Shown piece after piece: positions 34,302-46,885 of a stretch of DNA of 58,862 nucleotides. Below the pieces are notes generated by a model. That model saw only the letters and a program-made list of their open reading frames with translations, did no database searches and had not been told where the DNA came from. The position numbers and the translations under genes were made by a program. The stretch's first letter is position 1. The number at the start of each line of letters is the position of its first letter. The stretch is taken from NCBI GenBank assembly GCA_018398765.1, contig JAHBMJ010000072.1, positions 1 through 58,862 on the forward strand, given 5' to 3'. Source of the DNA: Chromera velia. Lineage: Eukaryota > Sar > Chromeraceae.

Positions 34302-36199
34302 TATTATGATTGATTCAATTTATCTAGCAATTTATGAATAAATCAAAAATATTATAGCAAAAGTAACCACAATTTTAAATAGTTGGCTAGATATATAGTT
34401 ATTGATTAAATTATTACTCACTTCCTAAAAAAATAGTAGCTTAATCATTGAGCTTTTGAATGCTTTTCACCAGACCTAGAATCAAACAATACGACTCAAA
34501 CTCATTTTTTGATAGTAGTACTCAATTAATTAAAAAATGAACCATGCAAATCTAGTACTCAATACTAGTTAACACTCTGCGCGTACATACATGTACACAT
34601 CGCAATCTGTGGAAAGAGTATAAAACATTGTAAGGGTTTAATTGTTTTAGATTTCATTCATACATGTGTGTAAATTTGCGATGCTCATTCAATTAAGGCG
34701 GGCAGACTGGTGAAGGGTTGCAGCAATTCACCTGAGCAGGAATAATGAAGCACAGTGCCCTGAAGAGCTCCGTGTGGTACAAAGCGAACGACTTGTGGGT
34801 CGCTGACGCCTCTAGCTTCTCTGTCAGTTGGTCTTCTTGCAGACATTTGCAGGTCAATATTGCAAAGTTTGCGTAGGAAGACAAACGGTGTGTTTGACTC
34901 AGCGAGGCTCCTGCCCCTTCAGTTTCCTGTGTGTGTTCTGATTTGAAAGACGTGCAAGCGTGCACACCCTGCACCGGATAACCCTCGACCATCCCCCCCC
35001 CGATCCCGCCCTGTATAAAGTCATGAGATTTGCCGCGCGACACGGGAGCAGCAAAGTGCTCTCGATGCACTCAAGTTGTTCCCTGTGGGCCAGGGTGTTG
35101 TTTGTAGACAGAGGAGAGCGGAGGAAATAGAAGGCAAGAGAAGAGACGAGACGAGGAAAGAGAAGAAAAAGGGAAAAAAGAATTTCCCCCTCTGCGTCGG
35201 GACTTGCGAATCCGGGGTTCTGGAAGTACATTCTTTTTTTCATCGACCTTCCTTGAAACACCCCGTGCGAGAAGAGACCCGAGAAAGTCGCTGGCTGACA
35301 ACAGGATGGAAAGCGAGCGACAAATGATGCAAGGGTCGGAACCCTCTCTCCTGGTCTCGTTTTTTTTTTGCTTCTTGCTTTCTTTTCTTTTTTTCGCGCG
35401 CCGTGCCCACATATGCAGAGGATACTCAAGATTTGCACCGATCTTCTTTGCATCTCACAGAGTCAGATGCCCCGCCAATTGGTCCTGTGAATTGTCTCTT
35501 TCCTCTTTTCCTTTTCCCGAAAGAGACGAGACACACAGACGAAGAGAGAGAGATTGGGATAAAATGAGGCAGAACATCAAATCGAAAGGCCTGGCAAGAT
35601 AAGAAGGACCCCCACCAAAGACACAGCACCAGAACAAGAGAGAGGCATAGAGACAGGCAGAGGAAAGGAGTTGGATAGAATTACAGCTCTGAGACAGAAC
35701 AGAGAATGGAGAGAACGAACGGAAGAAGTTCAACGGTCCATTCTTTGATGCAGCAACGCAAACAGAGAACGGAGGGAGGAAGGGTGGTGAAAGAAGGTCG
35801 TGAAGTCATTCAATTGACCTTTCTTCTTACAGGCTCCCTCTCCTCGTCTCAATCACCTGCTCCTTCTGTCACTTCCCCCTAGGACAAACAGACGAAAACC
35901 AAACCTCTCTTCACCGCTCTCCACACTTCTTTCTACTTTCTTCCTCCTCCACCTTTCCACATGCAGACTTGCTTCCTTCCTATTGCCGTACATGCATATT
36001 CCCTTACATGAACCCAAAAATTCCCCAACAGCCGGCCAGACGTGCAGCACAAAGAAACGGAAAACACCGGTTCTCTGACCCCCCCCCCACCCCCATGCAT
36101 TACTTCAGACTTCTTACTGGCTTCTTCTCTCCTCTCCACTTCCCTCGCTCCTCTGAAACATCAATCCAACTTAACAACCACTCTTGTTCTTTCTTATTT

Positions 36200-39100
36200 C
36201 TACATTTCTCTCTCTCGCCACATGTCCTCATCTCTCCCCCAACTTTGGTTCCTGCCGAACCCAACACCCAAGCTAAAGGCGAAGGACGCGTTCGAGCCCC
36301 CCCCTCGTGCACCCAGACCCCCCCCTCCTCCCACTGGAGAGGCCAGGGGAATCGGGGGAGATCCCACAGGAGGGAGATTACCACCCTGAAGCCTCGCACT
36401 GTGACACCCCATCTCCCCTCCGTCCTCACAAACCGACTCCAACCGCCCCCCTGCATTCAGAGGATACTGCTGTCTTTGCAGGTGTGTGGATGGCGTCGGG
36501 AACAACCCACGCTGGGGGTTCCAGATGCTTGGCGGCGGGTTAGGGCTCACACGAGGTCCCAGGTTCTGGTTGACACGAGGTGGCGGGGTGGGGAACAAAC
36601 CGGGCGGCGGCGCATGGTTCATCCCCATAGCGTTCATCCCGGGCGGCGAAGTCGGGTTCATGCGAGGCGGCGGGGCTTGGTGGATACTGGGGGGGGCGGA
36701 AAGCTTCATTCCGGGGCGGGGGCCTGAGTACAGACCGGGCGGTGGGGCTGGAGACAGACCGGGCGGTGGAGTGGTCGTGTACAGGTCCGGACTCGGGTTT
36801 GGAGGCTTTGTGAATCCCCCTCCCACCCCCGTGTGTGTCTGGTCCTTGTGCGTCTGCTGGACTCTGGTGAAGAACTCATATCCACTCACAGACCCCATCG
36901 TCCCCTGAAGTGCCCGACCGACGGTGCCTTCGTTGATGCCTAGAGCAAGGGCGCAACTCCGGAGGGAAGTGAACTCCCTCTCTGAGCCTGTGCAGACACA
37001 CTGGGCGACAATCACAGGGACCGGGTTGTGATCATCGAGCGTCCATATGGACTTCTCAAATCCCGGTGGAGGCATCACGGGAGATACTGGCAGGGGTTTC
37101 GGTGAGTGCTGCGGCTGCAGTCTGGGGGATTCGCGAAGAGGGGGGAAGCGGCACGGGACGTTGGCGTTGGAGGAAGAACGCTGGCTGTCGGGGGACAACA
37201 AGGTTGGGAACATAGGAAGGGGGTTGACGGGTTGTTCGGTGAGGGCCCCGAAAGGCCCTGCTCCAGGGGACCGGAATGAGGGGTCGGGATGTCGGGCTGG
37301 GCACAGAGCCGGGGGCTCTTTTGGGAGTGGGATCATATCTGTAGGGGACTGTGTGGGGGGCTGGGGGTTGTCCACGGGGATCGTCCAGTCGTTTCCACCG
37401 AAGGCTGAGAATGCAGCCTCGAGGGAAGCTCTGACTTCGGCTGTCTTCCTTCTCTCCTCAGCCTCTGCTTCTGCCCTCTCCCTCTCCCTCTGCTGTGCAT
37501 TCGAGAGAGAGTTGACTGCACGTCTGTCGACCTGATCTCTCTCTGCGTAGGGTGCGAGGGAGAGAAAGGAGACCTTCCGGGGAGGGGGGCGAGTCTCCTT
37601 CTCCTTCTCTGCTGGTGTGTTTGAGCTGAGGGAGGAGAAGGCAAGCGCGAGGGCGTTCTGCTGAGAGGTTGCCCCAGGAGACCTGAGGGGGGAGGCGGCA
37701 GGGGATATGGGGGAGGGAGGCGGTCCTCCCATGGAGGGGGTCATGGCGGGGGACAGCAGGGGGGGTTGGTGGTGTGTGCGAAGAGGAATGTTGTCGTTCT
37801 CCTCCTCGACCTTCTGGGAACCTGAGGACATGAGGTCCATGTGTCGCAGGGGCTCTGCAAAGGAAGAGATTGGAGAGTTCTGGGGAGCAGGGAAGCGCTC
37901 TTCCTTGTCGAACAAACTCTGGGTGAGTGACGGTTCGGATGGCTGTGGAATGCCAAAACGGATGGACACGCTCTCGCTCTCTTCCTTGTCCTCCTCCTTC
38001 TCCCTCTCCAAGTGGACTGACGTGCAGAGGTCTCCGTTCTCCTCCCGTTCTCCTCCCTCCTCCCGTGATCTCTAGATTCTGTTTCTCTGTTTGCGCTTCG
38101 GTGTTCGGGGAGGGGTTCTTTGCCTTCCAGAGGGTCTGGGAGGCTGCTTTGGGTCTGCAGAAGGCGAGGGGGGGAAAACTCGTGGAGGAAGTGGGACTAG
38201 GGGGAAGCGGCTCCTCATGGGCCGATGCGACACCTAGTTGAGGGCAGTAGGCACAGAGATGGGAGAGGAGACGTTTCTTTCCCGAGGCCAGAAGGTTCTT
38301 TCGGAGACGGGAGGCACTCTCAGGGGTCCATGGGGTGATCCCGCAGATCATTCGGAGTTTCTCTGCGAAGATCTTTTGGGAAAATTCGAGAGCACAGATG
38401 AGAATCAGTTGAGTCTCATCCACGACCAGATTCTCCTCGAGACCGTACAGTTTTGTGAACGAGGCGTGGGGTCCTACGAGGGACACTTTCTTCTTCAGAA
38501 CGACCCAACTCAACACCCCCACATTTCCTACCTCTGCTGCCCCCTTCAGCAACCTGTTTCGAACAGGACAAACGTACCCCTTGATCGACATTCCTGAAGA
38601 GGAAAAGAAACTCTCGAGCTCGGAGTCCCTCTTGGCCCATCGTCCGACTGCCTCCACAGCCAGTTTCTGCTTCTCTTTGTCATCCGCGAGGAGGCTGGAG
38701 ACGGTGAAAGGGGAAACCCCAAACTCAGACTCGAGACGGGCCCAGAGGGAAAGGCTCGGGGGAAGGAGGATCTTCGGTTGGGCCACCTGCACAGCCTCCC
38801 CTTTCGACTGCTGCTGCTGCTGCTGCTGCTGGGTCTGAGAGAAGGAAGTCGGTCTTTCAATTTCTTTCTTTGCCGAAGTCGCTTTACTATCCTTTGCCTC
38901 TGTCCCCCCCCCTTCTCCACTGCCCTCTTCCCCCTGTCCCTCCTTCTTGACCTTCCCCTTTCTCGGAGTGACACCAGTACAGAAACGTTTCGGAGACACA
39001 TACTCCAACTCATCCCCCTCCAACCAGCAGGTCGGATCGACAGTGCATCGACGGGCATGGGTGTCGATGGCTCGGTGCCAGGAACAGAGACCCGAGCCGA

Positions 39101-41384
39101 GCATCCACTCAACTATGGGCCTCTGCCCGTTCTCTGCAGCGATGCAGACTGCCATCTGCCCCAGAGTCATCTGCTCGAAGTTCTTCTCTGCAACACATCG
39201 GACCATCGTGGAAGCCTCAAGAGGCAGCGAGTCGGTCTCACACAGGTGTTGGAGGATCCACAACCGCCCAGTGCGGCAGATGGAAATCACCAGATGACGA
39301 CAGAAGTCCGAGACGAAGCCACGCCCCGTCTCCAGCTCCATTCCAGGCTGGCAAAGAAGCCTGCAGAATGGATGGATGGAGGTCGCATACCATGACAGAC
39401 CAGCACACACACAGATAGACGAACAGATGCCACGTTTTCTTTTTCCCTCTTCTTTTCATATTATCTGCATACAGACGGACATACTATATCGTCTTTTTCA
39501 TTCTCTTCTGTTTTTTTATGGCGCGCTCTCTCTGTGGAAGGGTACCCTAACTCCAGGCCTTGAGCGTATCTTGCGGCCCTTCCTTGCCCAGTGCGGGCTT
39601 ACGCTTTTGCAGACAGACAGACGGGCGGATAGACAGAGAGACTATATCGTCTTTTCTTCACTTCACCTTTTCCGAATCACGCAGACAGACAGACAGACAG
39701 ACAGACTATATGTTTCTTCTTCTCCCTCTTTTTCTTCGTGAACAGACAGACAGACAGACAAACAGAGAGACAGACAAACAGACAGACAGACAGACATCCA
39801 GACAGACAGATGGACAGAGAACAACGTGTAGACTCCCCCCCTCTCGTGTGACCTGACCGAACCACCCCGATGACTGACCACTGGAGGTCTGCAGGCCCTG
39901 CAATGGCACCGAACTCCATCGCCACTCGGAGAAGGGCTCTGGAGTCCCTCGCGGCTGCTGTCACCGCTTTTGATCTTGACAGAGCGAACCTGCTGGGCTT
40001 GGGTTTGCCATTCTGCACACAAGAAGAGCCAAAAAGGAAAGAAGATGAGACACGCGGGAGAGCGTTCTTGGAAACGAAAAAAGCGGATATCGTTGACCTG
40101 TCTTCATCCCTCTGCAGTTGCAGTAGGAGTGACACGAAGAAGGCAGCAAGGCAAAGGCCTCCGTTTGAATAGTCACTGCGTGTCTCGGATATGTCGGATC
40201 ACTTGAAAACATGAAGGGAGAAAGCGAGAAACAAGAACGAGAAGCGTCCGAGGAAACAAAAAAGACCCGCCCACCCCCACCCAGCAACCGGCTTACTTAC
40301 CTTCATTCCGACGACCCGCCACTCTCCCTCAGTACCCCTCGCTGAATTCCTCCCCTCTTCCTCATCACCGTCCCCTTCTTTCCCTTCCCCATCCTCTTCG
40401 TCTTCCTTCTCTCCTTCATATTCCTCTTCCCCCTCCTTGTCCACCACCTGCAGGATTCTGGCGGGACTGTGCAGGAGCAGTCTCGAGTGATCATCGAGCC
40501 ACGGGAGGCCCTCCTTCAGCTCCCTCTCGGAGAGACTGAAGAGAACCCCCGCAGCCCCCAAGGCCTCCAGAAACGCCACACTCTTTGCACGCGCAGCAAC
40601 GCACGCCAAGAAGGCGCCCGGAGACATGCGTGACATCACAGAGGTCATGGCATGTCCGTCGAGGTCCGTTCCCTCAGGGAGGCAAAGGGACCCCATCGTC
40701 ATGTCTGTCAGTGAGAAAGATCTCTCACACATTCCCCCCCACCCCTCGCACTCCTCACGAACCCACTCCACCGCCACAGGGTTATCCACCTCCGCACCCC
40801 CCCAGAGGATCTGGAAGGGTACAACTACTGCACACCACACACCCGAAGACCCCCCAGCCTCAGCAGGGGAATCAGAGTCCTCTTCTGTCAGTAGGCCTGC
40901 AAATCGCAGGAACTCCCCAATCTCCCCCTTCAATGACGCCCTCGCACCCACCCCCCTGAGGATCGCATCGAGCATTCCGGGGCGGTCCCCTTCCTTCACA
41001 CATGACTGCAGAAGGCCAACATCTGCAGGAGAGACTGAAAGCGAGTGACAGACCCGCAGACGGTCATCGAAGTTCAATCTTCTTCTGAAGATCGTCAGCC
41101 AATCGAGATCGTCTGCTGCTGCCACCCTGCCCAACTCCCCCACCAGACGGGACCACTCAGACGAGGACAGATACTCCATTTCATCCCCCCCCTCCATACG
41201 CTCAGACCGGTGCAATTCCCCTCCTCCCCCCATATGCACAGACTGAAGCTTCTCTTTTGCCCAGTCGGACAAACGGGCCCAGCAGGACAGAGACGTCTCA
41301 GGACAGTCGGATGTCACAGACGAAGCAGGAGAGAAGTAGGGGGCCGGACCCCGGGACTCGATGCTCACAAATCCCTGCAGGCAC

Positions 41385-41422
<38 letters not shown>

Positions 41423-44400
41423 GGAGAGGGAGGGGGTGGGAAACGTGGGGGGGAGAAGGCCTTCGCAGCCAGCAATTTGCGTCATGCCACCGCACTGGTG
41501 GGGTCCTCTTTCTTCCCACAAGCAGAAGTTTTCCAATTCCATGTGTCTTCCTTTGTCTTTTACTCTTCCCTCCCCAGGTTCAAGTTCCTCTGAACAGTCC
41601 CCACCCACTCATGCACACACCTACCCTCCCTTTCCCCTAAAACACCCCCCTTGCCACGACCCACCCACCTCGGCGCGGTCCTCGAGCCACTCCTCCTTCC
41701 TGCGTCCCACTGCCTCCATGAATCCCTTCACCCAGCTGCAGGACTTCCTTCGAAGGACGACAATCTGAGTGTCTGCATTGAAGGGAAGAAGGAATGGACA
41801 GGCAGATGCAGAGATACTCATGACATTCTGAGTGTCTGCAGGAGGACAGACAGAGAAACTCGGAGACGGGAGGAGAACAGGAGCACAGAATGGAGAAGGG
41901 ATAACTGTCGGAAGACGTCCACGGGGAAGTGTTTCCTCATTGATGACTGCATCTGACCAGAAGTGAATGACGAAACTGACTAGATCTCGGAGAGAACACC
42001 CCCATGAAGCCAGATACAGACAGAGGAAGGAGGACAAGAGCAAAGGAAGAGGGAGAGAGTCCAACCTGGAGGGACTACCAGAGGGTCCATCAGTTCGGTA
42101 TCTGAGAGGAATTCGTCTGCATTGACGCACGCAGAGGGCGGGGAAAGGGAGAGGGGGATTAGATGCGGGCACGCTGACCAGCGGTAAGAAGGACCACGCG
42201 AAGAGTCAGGCTCCAAAGGAGGACCGCAAAGAAGAGACGGAAAATTCAGCAAGCTTTAAGGGTTGTGTGTGAGACGGAGTTTAGAAAAGGAGTATTGCAG
42301 AAGAGGGGACGCCACGAGAAGAGGCGCACAACTGATCGAGACAGAGACAAGGAAAGAGGAAGGTACCTTTGAGATGAGCTGTCTGTCACTCGAGAGAAAA
42401 ATCAGTATCATTCTCGCTGACTAACTGATCACCTTCCTGACACACTCTCCCTCACTGACTGACAGTCAAGCACAAGGATGGCAATTCTGTGTCTCCTCGC
42501 CATATTCGGGTTCTTGTTCTGTGTTGTCCCCTCTTGGCCACCTCCCCCCGTGCCAGGCCGCAGCACCACAAACGCCTCCCTGGGACACGACTCGAGGGCC
42601 GCAATCGGCCACCCGCACCTCACTCCCCCCTGCTGGAGGGCCCCACGGACCCCGGCATCGAACGCCGCCTCCAGGCAACTTCGGAGCGCCGCAGCCCGAC
42701 GGAACCCCTTCGTGACGATGGAACAGAATGCAGATTTCTCTGCAATTGCTTGATCGAGTTTGGACAGACCCGGTCGGAGTGGAGGAAAGACTGTGGTCAC
42801 AGGCAGCACTTTCTTCTGTTTGGAGAGGAACTTGGGGGGTGTGGGAGGCTCTGGAGCCGTCCCGTCGAGGAGCTTCTGCAGCACCAGGGAGGCCACGAGG
42901 TGGGCAGAGGGTCGGGCGTCGCAGCTGATGAAGAGAACGTCCCTTCCGGCCACGACAGCAGAGAGGAGGGAAGCCTCATCTGCAGCACAGGAGGGAAGGA
43001 AGAGAGGGGAGAGGAGAGATGCGGAAGGCAAATCAGAGAAGAACAGATGAAGAAAACCGAAGAGAAGGGATTGTGACAGCACTTCCAGGTGGCAAAAACG
43101 CAACCACGAGCAAAAAGGGTACCCCTTCAGTATCCCCACATGTCAAGAGAGCCGGCACGATACTTTTCTAATCAGGCAGGACAAAAGGGAAGAAAAAGAG
43201 TCCATGCTGGGTAGATCCGAAGACAACAGATATAAGAATTGAAGGTGCCACACCACTACGAAACGAAACCGATCAGAGAGAACTTTGCTTTGGTTGATTG
43301 ATTCGTGCCCCCTTCCACCCCCCTCCTACCTGCGGATGGGGGGAACGGCATCACTGAGGACTCCCTCAGGGCTTTGACCAGGGAGGGCGCGAAGAAGTTC
43401 AGCGTCTCTGCACTGTCCCTCCCCCCCGCATAAGCTCTCTGGCAGTTCTCGGCCTCGCCCGCTTCCTCGATCTGCATGCAGGCGATCAAACGCATAGACA
43501 AATGGATGCCCGTTTGAGAGTCACAAAGTCCGTTGGGCAGAAAACATTCTTGCATTCTTTTCGCAGCTTTTTGAGCATGATTTGGATGCAACACAGCTGC
43601 ATCGCTTTCTTTCTGCTGAGGACGAGTCGCATCGATCAGTGGTGAAAAAAAAGGAAAGAGACCATTCCGCCACTCAAAACAAAACAGGACAGGGAGGAAT
43701 CAGAGAGGCGCATCAAGGAGAAGCCGAACAATCGTGAAAGGACACCGCCTTCTTCTCGTGAAGATCTGAGGAACACACAGACAGACAGACTATATGTTTC
43801 TTCTTCTTCTCCCTCCTTTTCTTCATGAACAGACAGACAGACAGACAGACAGGCAGGCAGACAGACAGGCAGACAGACAGACAGACAGACGAACAGACAG
43901 ACAGACAGACTATATCGTCCTTTCTTTTCTTTTCACTTCCTTTTGTTTCGAAGACAGGCAGGCAGGCAGGCAGGCAGACAGATAGGCAGACAGGCAGGCA
44001 GGAAGACATACAGACTGACAGGAGGGGTGAGAGACCGGAGGCTCCTGCTGAGCGACGGAGACGACGAACGAAGAGAACCGAAAGAGAAGGGGAAAGAGCT
44101 TCTGTTCATAGTAGAGGCGGAACATTCAGGCAAGGGCACCACACCCCCGCCTGTCTTCACATGCCACTGCTCTCTGTCTCTCTCTCTGTCTCTGTCGCCC
44201 TCTTTGTCGTTCCCCATTCCCGACCCCGACCCCCATCCCGCCTTTGTTGAGAGGGACGCGACATCGTCCAGACGGGACATCCCTCCCTCCCCCTTCACTG
44301 CCGTACTTGCCCTTTCTTTACCCTTTCCTTCTCCCTCCTTCTCTGTCGCGGTCACTCGAAGAAACGCTTTGAGGAATTTTGCAGACAGGGGGCTCTGCAC

Positions 44401-45718
44401 TGCCTCTGCTACCTCGAGAAGAACTGACACACCATCACGCCAGGAGGACACAGACAGGTCCCCCGACTTTTTGGTCCCGGAAAGCGAAAATGAGAAAGAA
44501 GAATGCATACGGGAGACGCAAGAGACAACGACAGGAAGATGGTCACTAGAGATGGCACCCATGAGGGTCCCCTCCAGTCGTGCACTCGCGATGTTTCTCT
44601 TCTTGTCGTTGTCTCTGTCCTTCTCCTTCATGCTGATCTTCTCCTCGGACTCGACGGAGGAGGAAAGTGAGACGTTCATCTGCAGCCCCGCCCTCTCCTG
44701 AAGCCATCTGAGGCAGGAGAGCGCACAGCGGCTTCTTTCGGTGTTGTACTTATCGTTGTTGATGCCGTCTCTCTTCGTGTTCAAGTTCAAGTTGGTGCCG
44801 AAACCCCGACTCTTCTCCTTGTCCTTCGGCTTTTCGACCACCGAGGACGGCTCGTTCTCTGCCCTGGTCGATGCTGACCCCGTCATACCCTGACCCTTCG
44901 TACCGTCTCCACCTTGAAGCAGAGAGGGAGATGAGAGGACAAGGGGACAGGGGGGACGCGAGGCGGCCTGGAAGAAAAGACGGCGTTGGTCATCCAGGGG
45001 CAGGTCTCGGAGAGTCGTGATGATCTCGGAGATGTCCGGGTCGGCATCAGTGGAAGCCTCGAGGGTTTCCTTCTGTGGGGGGTGTTGGGGGCCTCCTCGA
45101 TGCAGGTCGGTGAAGGAGAGGAGAGCGGAGAGGACGAAGGAGCGAATACAGACAGTGCAACAGGGTGTGGTTCCTCCTTTGTTGTCCTTGTCGGCATCCG
45201 CGTCTCCGCACCCGTGTGTCTGGGGCAGTTTGAACAGATCACCGTCTGTCTGGAGACTCCCCACGGACTTGAGACGGGTAGCGAAGGTGCGGAGGTCATG
45301 GGCTCGAATCTGCACGCAGAGGTGGGAAGGGAAGGGGAGAGAGAGGGAAGGGGAGGTCGACTCAGTAGAGCACAAAGAGAACAACGTCTTGTGTGCAGAA
45401 GGACAGAGCAAAACCTTTGCCGAGCCGAACTATCTGCAACCTCTGTTTCCGTCTCCTTCGAACTTTCTCTCTCGGTTATGTTGCAAGGGCACTTCCCTCT
45501 TCTTCACCCAGAAGCCTCCTGTGTCCTCCCCTTCCTGAAAGAGAAAAGGGTCTGCTGACCTCTGAAGCCACCGTATCGGTGCCGAAGAGGGTCCCGTTTA
45601 CCGCAGCCTGGGTGTACTGGGAGTGGGAGGGAAGGCTTTCTGGATTTCTGTCGGAGAAGGTCTTGTCGTCTCCTCCTGTCGGACCAGATTCCTGGTGGTT
45701 CCTGCAGCGCGCCAGCAT
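36200..45718 (-). CDS. Very large protein with ankyrin-like stretches and a NUMOD1-like HTH, 10 exons
   Basis: On the complement, exons 45718-45560, 45309-44020, 43471-43330, 42979-42542, 42116-42066, 41772-41669, 41374-40301, 40012-39858, 39360-38234 and 38016-36200 join in phase to about 2118 residues. All but the last acceptor read TGCAG. The start at 45718 is the first ATG in the first exon; an upstream exon is possible because TGCAG lies just before it. Ankyrin-like helices include FLACVAARAKSVAFLEALGA, MAVCIAAENGQRPIVEWML and LLKGAAEVGNVGVLSWVVL. A Q8 run is coded at 38808-38831. The last exon is Pro-rich, has a NUMOD1-like DNA-binding segment (EFTSLRSCALALGINEGTVG then GYEFF, about 36885-37050) and repeats of PPPGLxP type (36550-36790). 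The final intron (38017-38233) is weak: both frames stay open across it, so an indel is the alternative. Function unknown. Confidence 0.6.
39604..39812. repeat. Composite CAGA satellite A, in an intron
   Basis: Runs of cagacaga are separated by spacers that begin actatat and contain pyrimidine-rich tttcttcttc blocks. It lies in the intron between exons 40012-39858 and 39360-38234 of the large minus-strand gene. The same CAGA-spacer arrangement recurs at 43774-44010. Confidence 0.85.
41389..41417. repeat. GA microsatellite
   Basis: An agagag run; on the complement it forms the pyrimidine tract just upstream of the acceptor at 41375-41376 of the large gene. Confidence 0.9.
43774..44010. repeat. 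Composite CAGA / CAGG satellite B, in an intron
   Basis: Cagacaga and caggcagg runs with actatatgtttcttcttc and actatatcgtcctttctttt spacers, closely matching satellite A. It lies in the intron after exon 45309-44020 of the same gene. Confidence 0.85.
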
Positions 45719-45727
45719 TCTCGCTGC

Positions 45728-46885
45728 CTGCAAAGAGAGGAGCAAGAGGCAAGGCGATTGAGGAGAAAGCAGGAGAGAGGGGACATCAGCGCGAAAAGAG
45801 GAAGAGACAGGAGTGGATTGACTGAAACAACAGAGGGAGGAACGGGGGCACAAAGAAGTATCCGCAAAAGTCCCGTCCTTCTTCGATAGAGACGGGTACC
45901 AAAAATTCCCAAAAATTCACAGAAGGCTCTCATCAGCAGAGAAGGACACTTAGGCGTGGCCGAAGGTGCTGACTGACAAGTTTTCTAGAAGCTTCGCTTG
46001 GCTGCGAGAAGAACTTTTGGTCCTCCATCGTCTGCTCGGTTTTGAGATGGCTTGATCAAAAGCAGACAAATCAAGGACTTAATTATTTACGTGCAAACAA
46101 GGAGAAGAGCTCTAGGACCTGAAGAGCTCTGCGGGTTTCCTTTCCGTCTCAAGAAAGGGCTCCACGAGGAGCTGCTGTGCTGAGTCTCGCAGCACCTGCC
46201 CTTCTGAACTCGATGAGTTTGGATAGCAGTTCTGTCTTACGGAGAATCAGGACATGAGGTAAAAACAAAAAGATGACCCTTTACATCTCATCTCTTTACC
46301 TGGGAACGGACTCACGACCTGCTTTTCTATTTTTGTCAGCCATAGCTCTGCGCCAGTTCCACTCACTGCTGATCATTGTTGATCGGAGATGATCGGAGTG
46401 GCCAAAAAGGTGAGGGAATGGTGAGGGATTTTTGGCGATGCACGGCGGAAATCGTGCCGGAGCGCGCAGCTTTAATTTTTTGTCATTTTTTGTCAGTCTG
46501 AGCCATCCGAGGCACTCAAACGCATTCAGCTGTATAGGCCGGGGTCCAACCACGTACGGATGCCGCCGCCCAACCCGGCCGCCGGGGGGCGCTAGGCATG
46601 CATGTCTGAGTGCAATATCCATGCAAGACATCATTGCAAGACCGGCGTTGAGTCCATTATCTCTTGAAGACTTCAGCGCCACAGGAGCATCGGAGAAGAG
46701 TTGCAAGCCCAGGAAGGAGCATTAGGAGGCCGCTACTTCTTTTACCGACTTTATTCATGGAAACTCGAGCCTGACGTTGAATGCTCGCCGGTGGTGTACA
46801 TGCAACTCAGCTGCCGTCTCCTCCCGTCTCTGCATGTGCAGAAATCCCTGATTGTATATATACAGTTGGCCCACCCCGCTTGCCG
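45728..46885. promoter_or_regulatory. Divergent region between the large minus gene and the TMEM151-like gene
   Basis: Must hold both promoters. A TATA-like tatatata lies at 46856-46863, about 25 bases before the plus-strand ATG. A GCATGCATG palindrome is at 46595. An ATG-started minus frame at 45933-45598 has no usable splice phase to the next exon, so I do not call it. Confidence 0.4.

Larger units (their letters stand above)
33695..36199. other. Intergenic: palindrome-rich AT-rich DNA, then mixed DNA
   Basis: 33980-34680 is AT-rich with many short palindromes and one arm of a long-range inverted repeat. 34690-36199 is mixed. On the complement, about 34850-34732 reads QLTEKLEASATHKSFALYH and ends at a good donor (cag|gtgaat), so an orphan exon is possible, but no partner exon was found. 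Confidence 0.4.

Noticed and set aside
34693-35453. Minus-strand frames upstream of the large gene
   Set aside because: One segment looks like an exon with a good donor, but no partner exon or start was found, so no gene is called.
37458-38011. Continuation of the second minus frame past 38011 as an alternative C-terminus
   Set aside because: The other frame there carries the Pro-rich repeats and the NUMOD1-like segment and runs to a natural stop; this one loses any pattern.
39604-44010. Open frames through the CAGA satellites reading as Thr/Asp/Arg/Gln or Cys/Leu/Ser repeats
   Set aside because: They come from the repeat itself, and the blocks lie in introns of the minus-strand gene.
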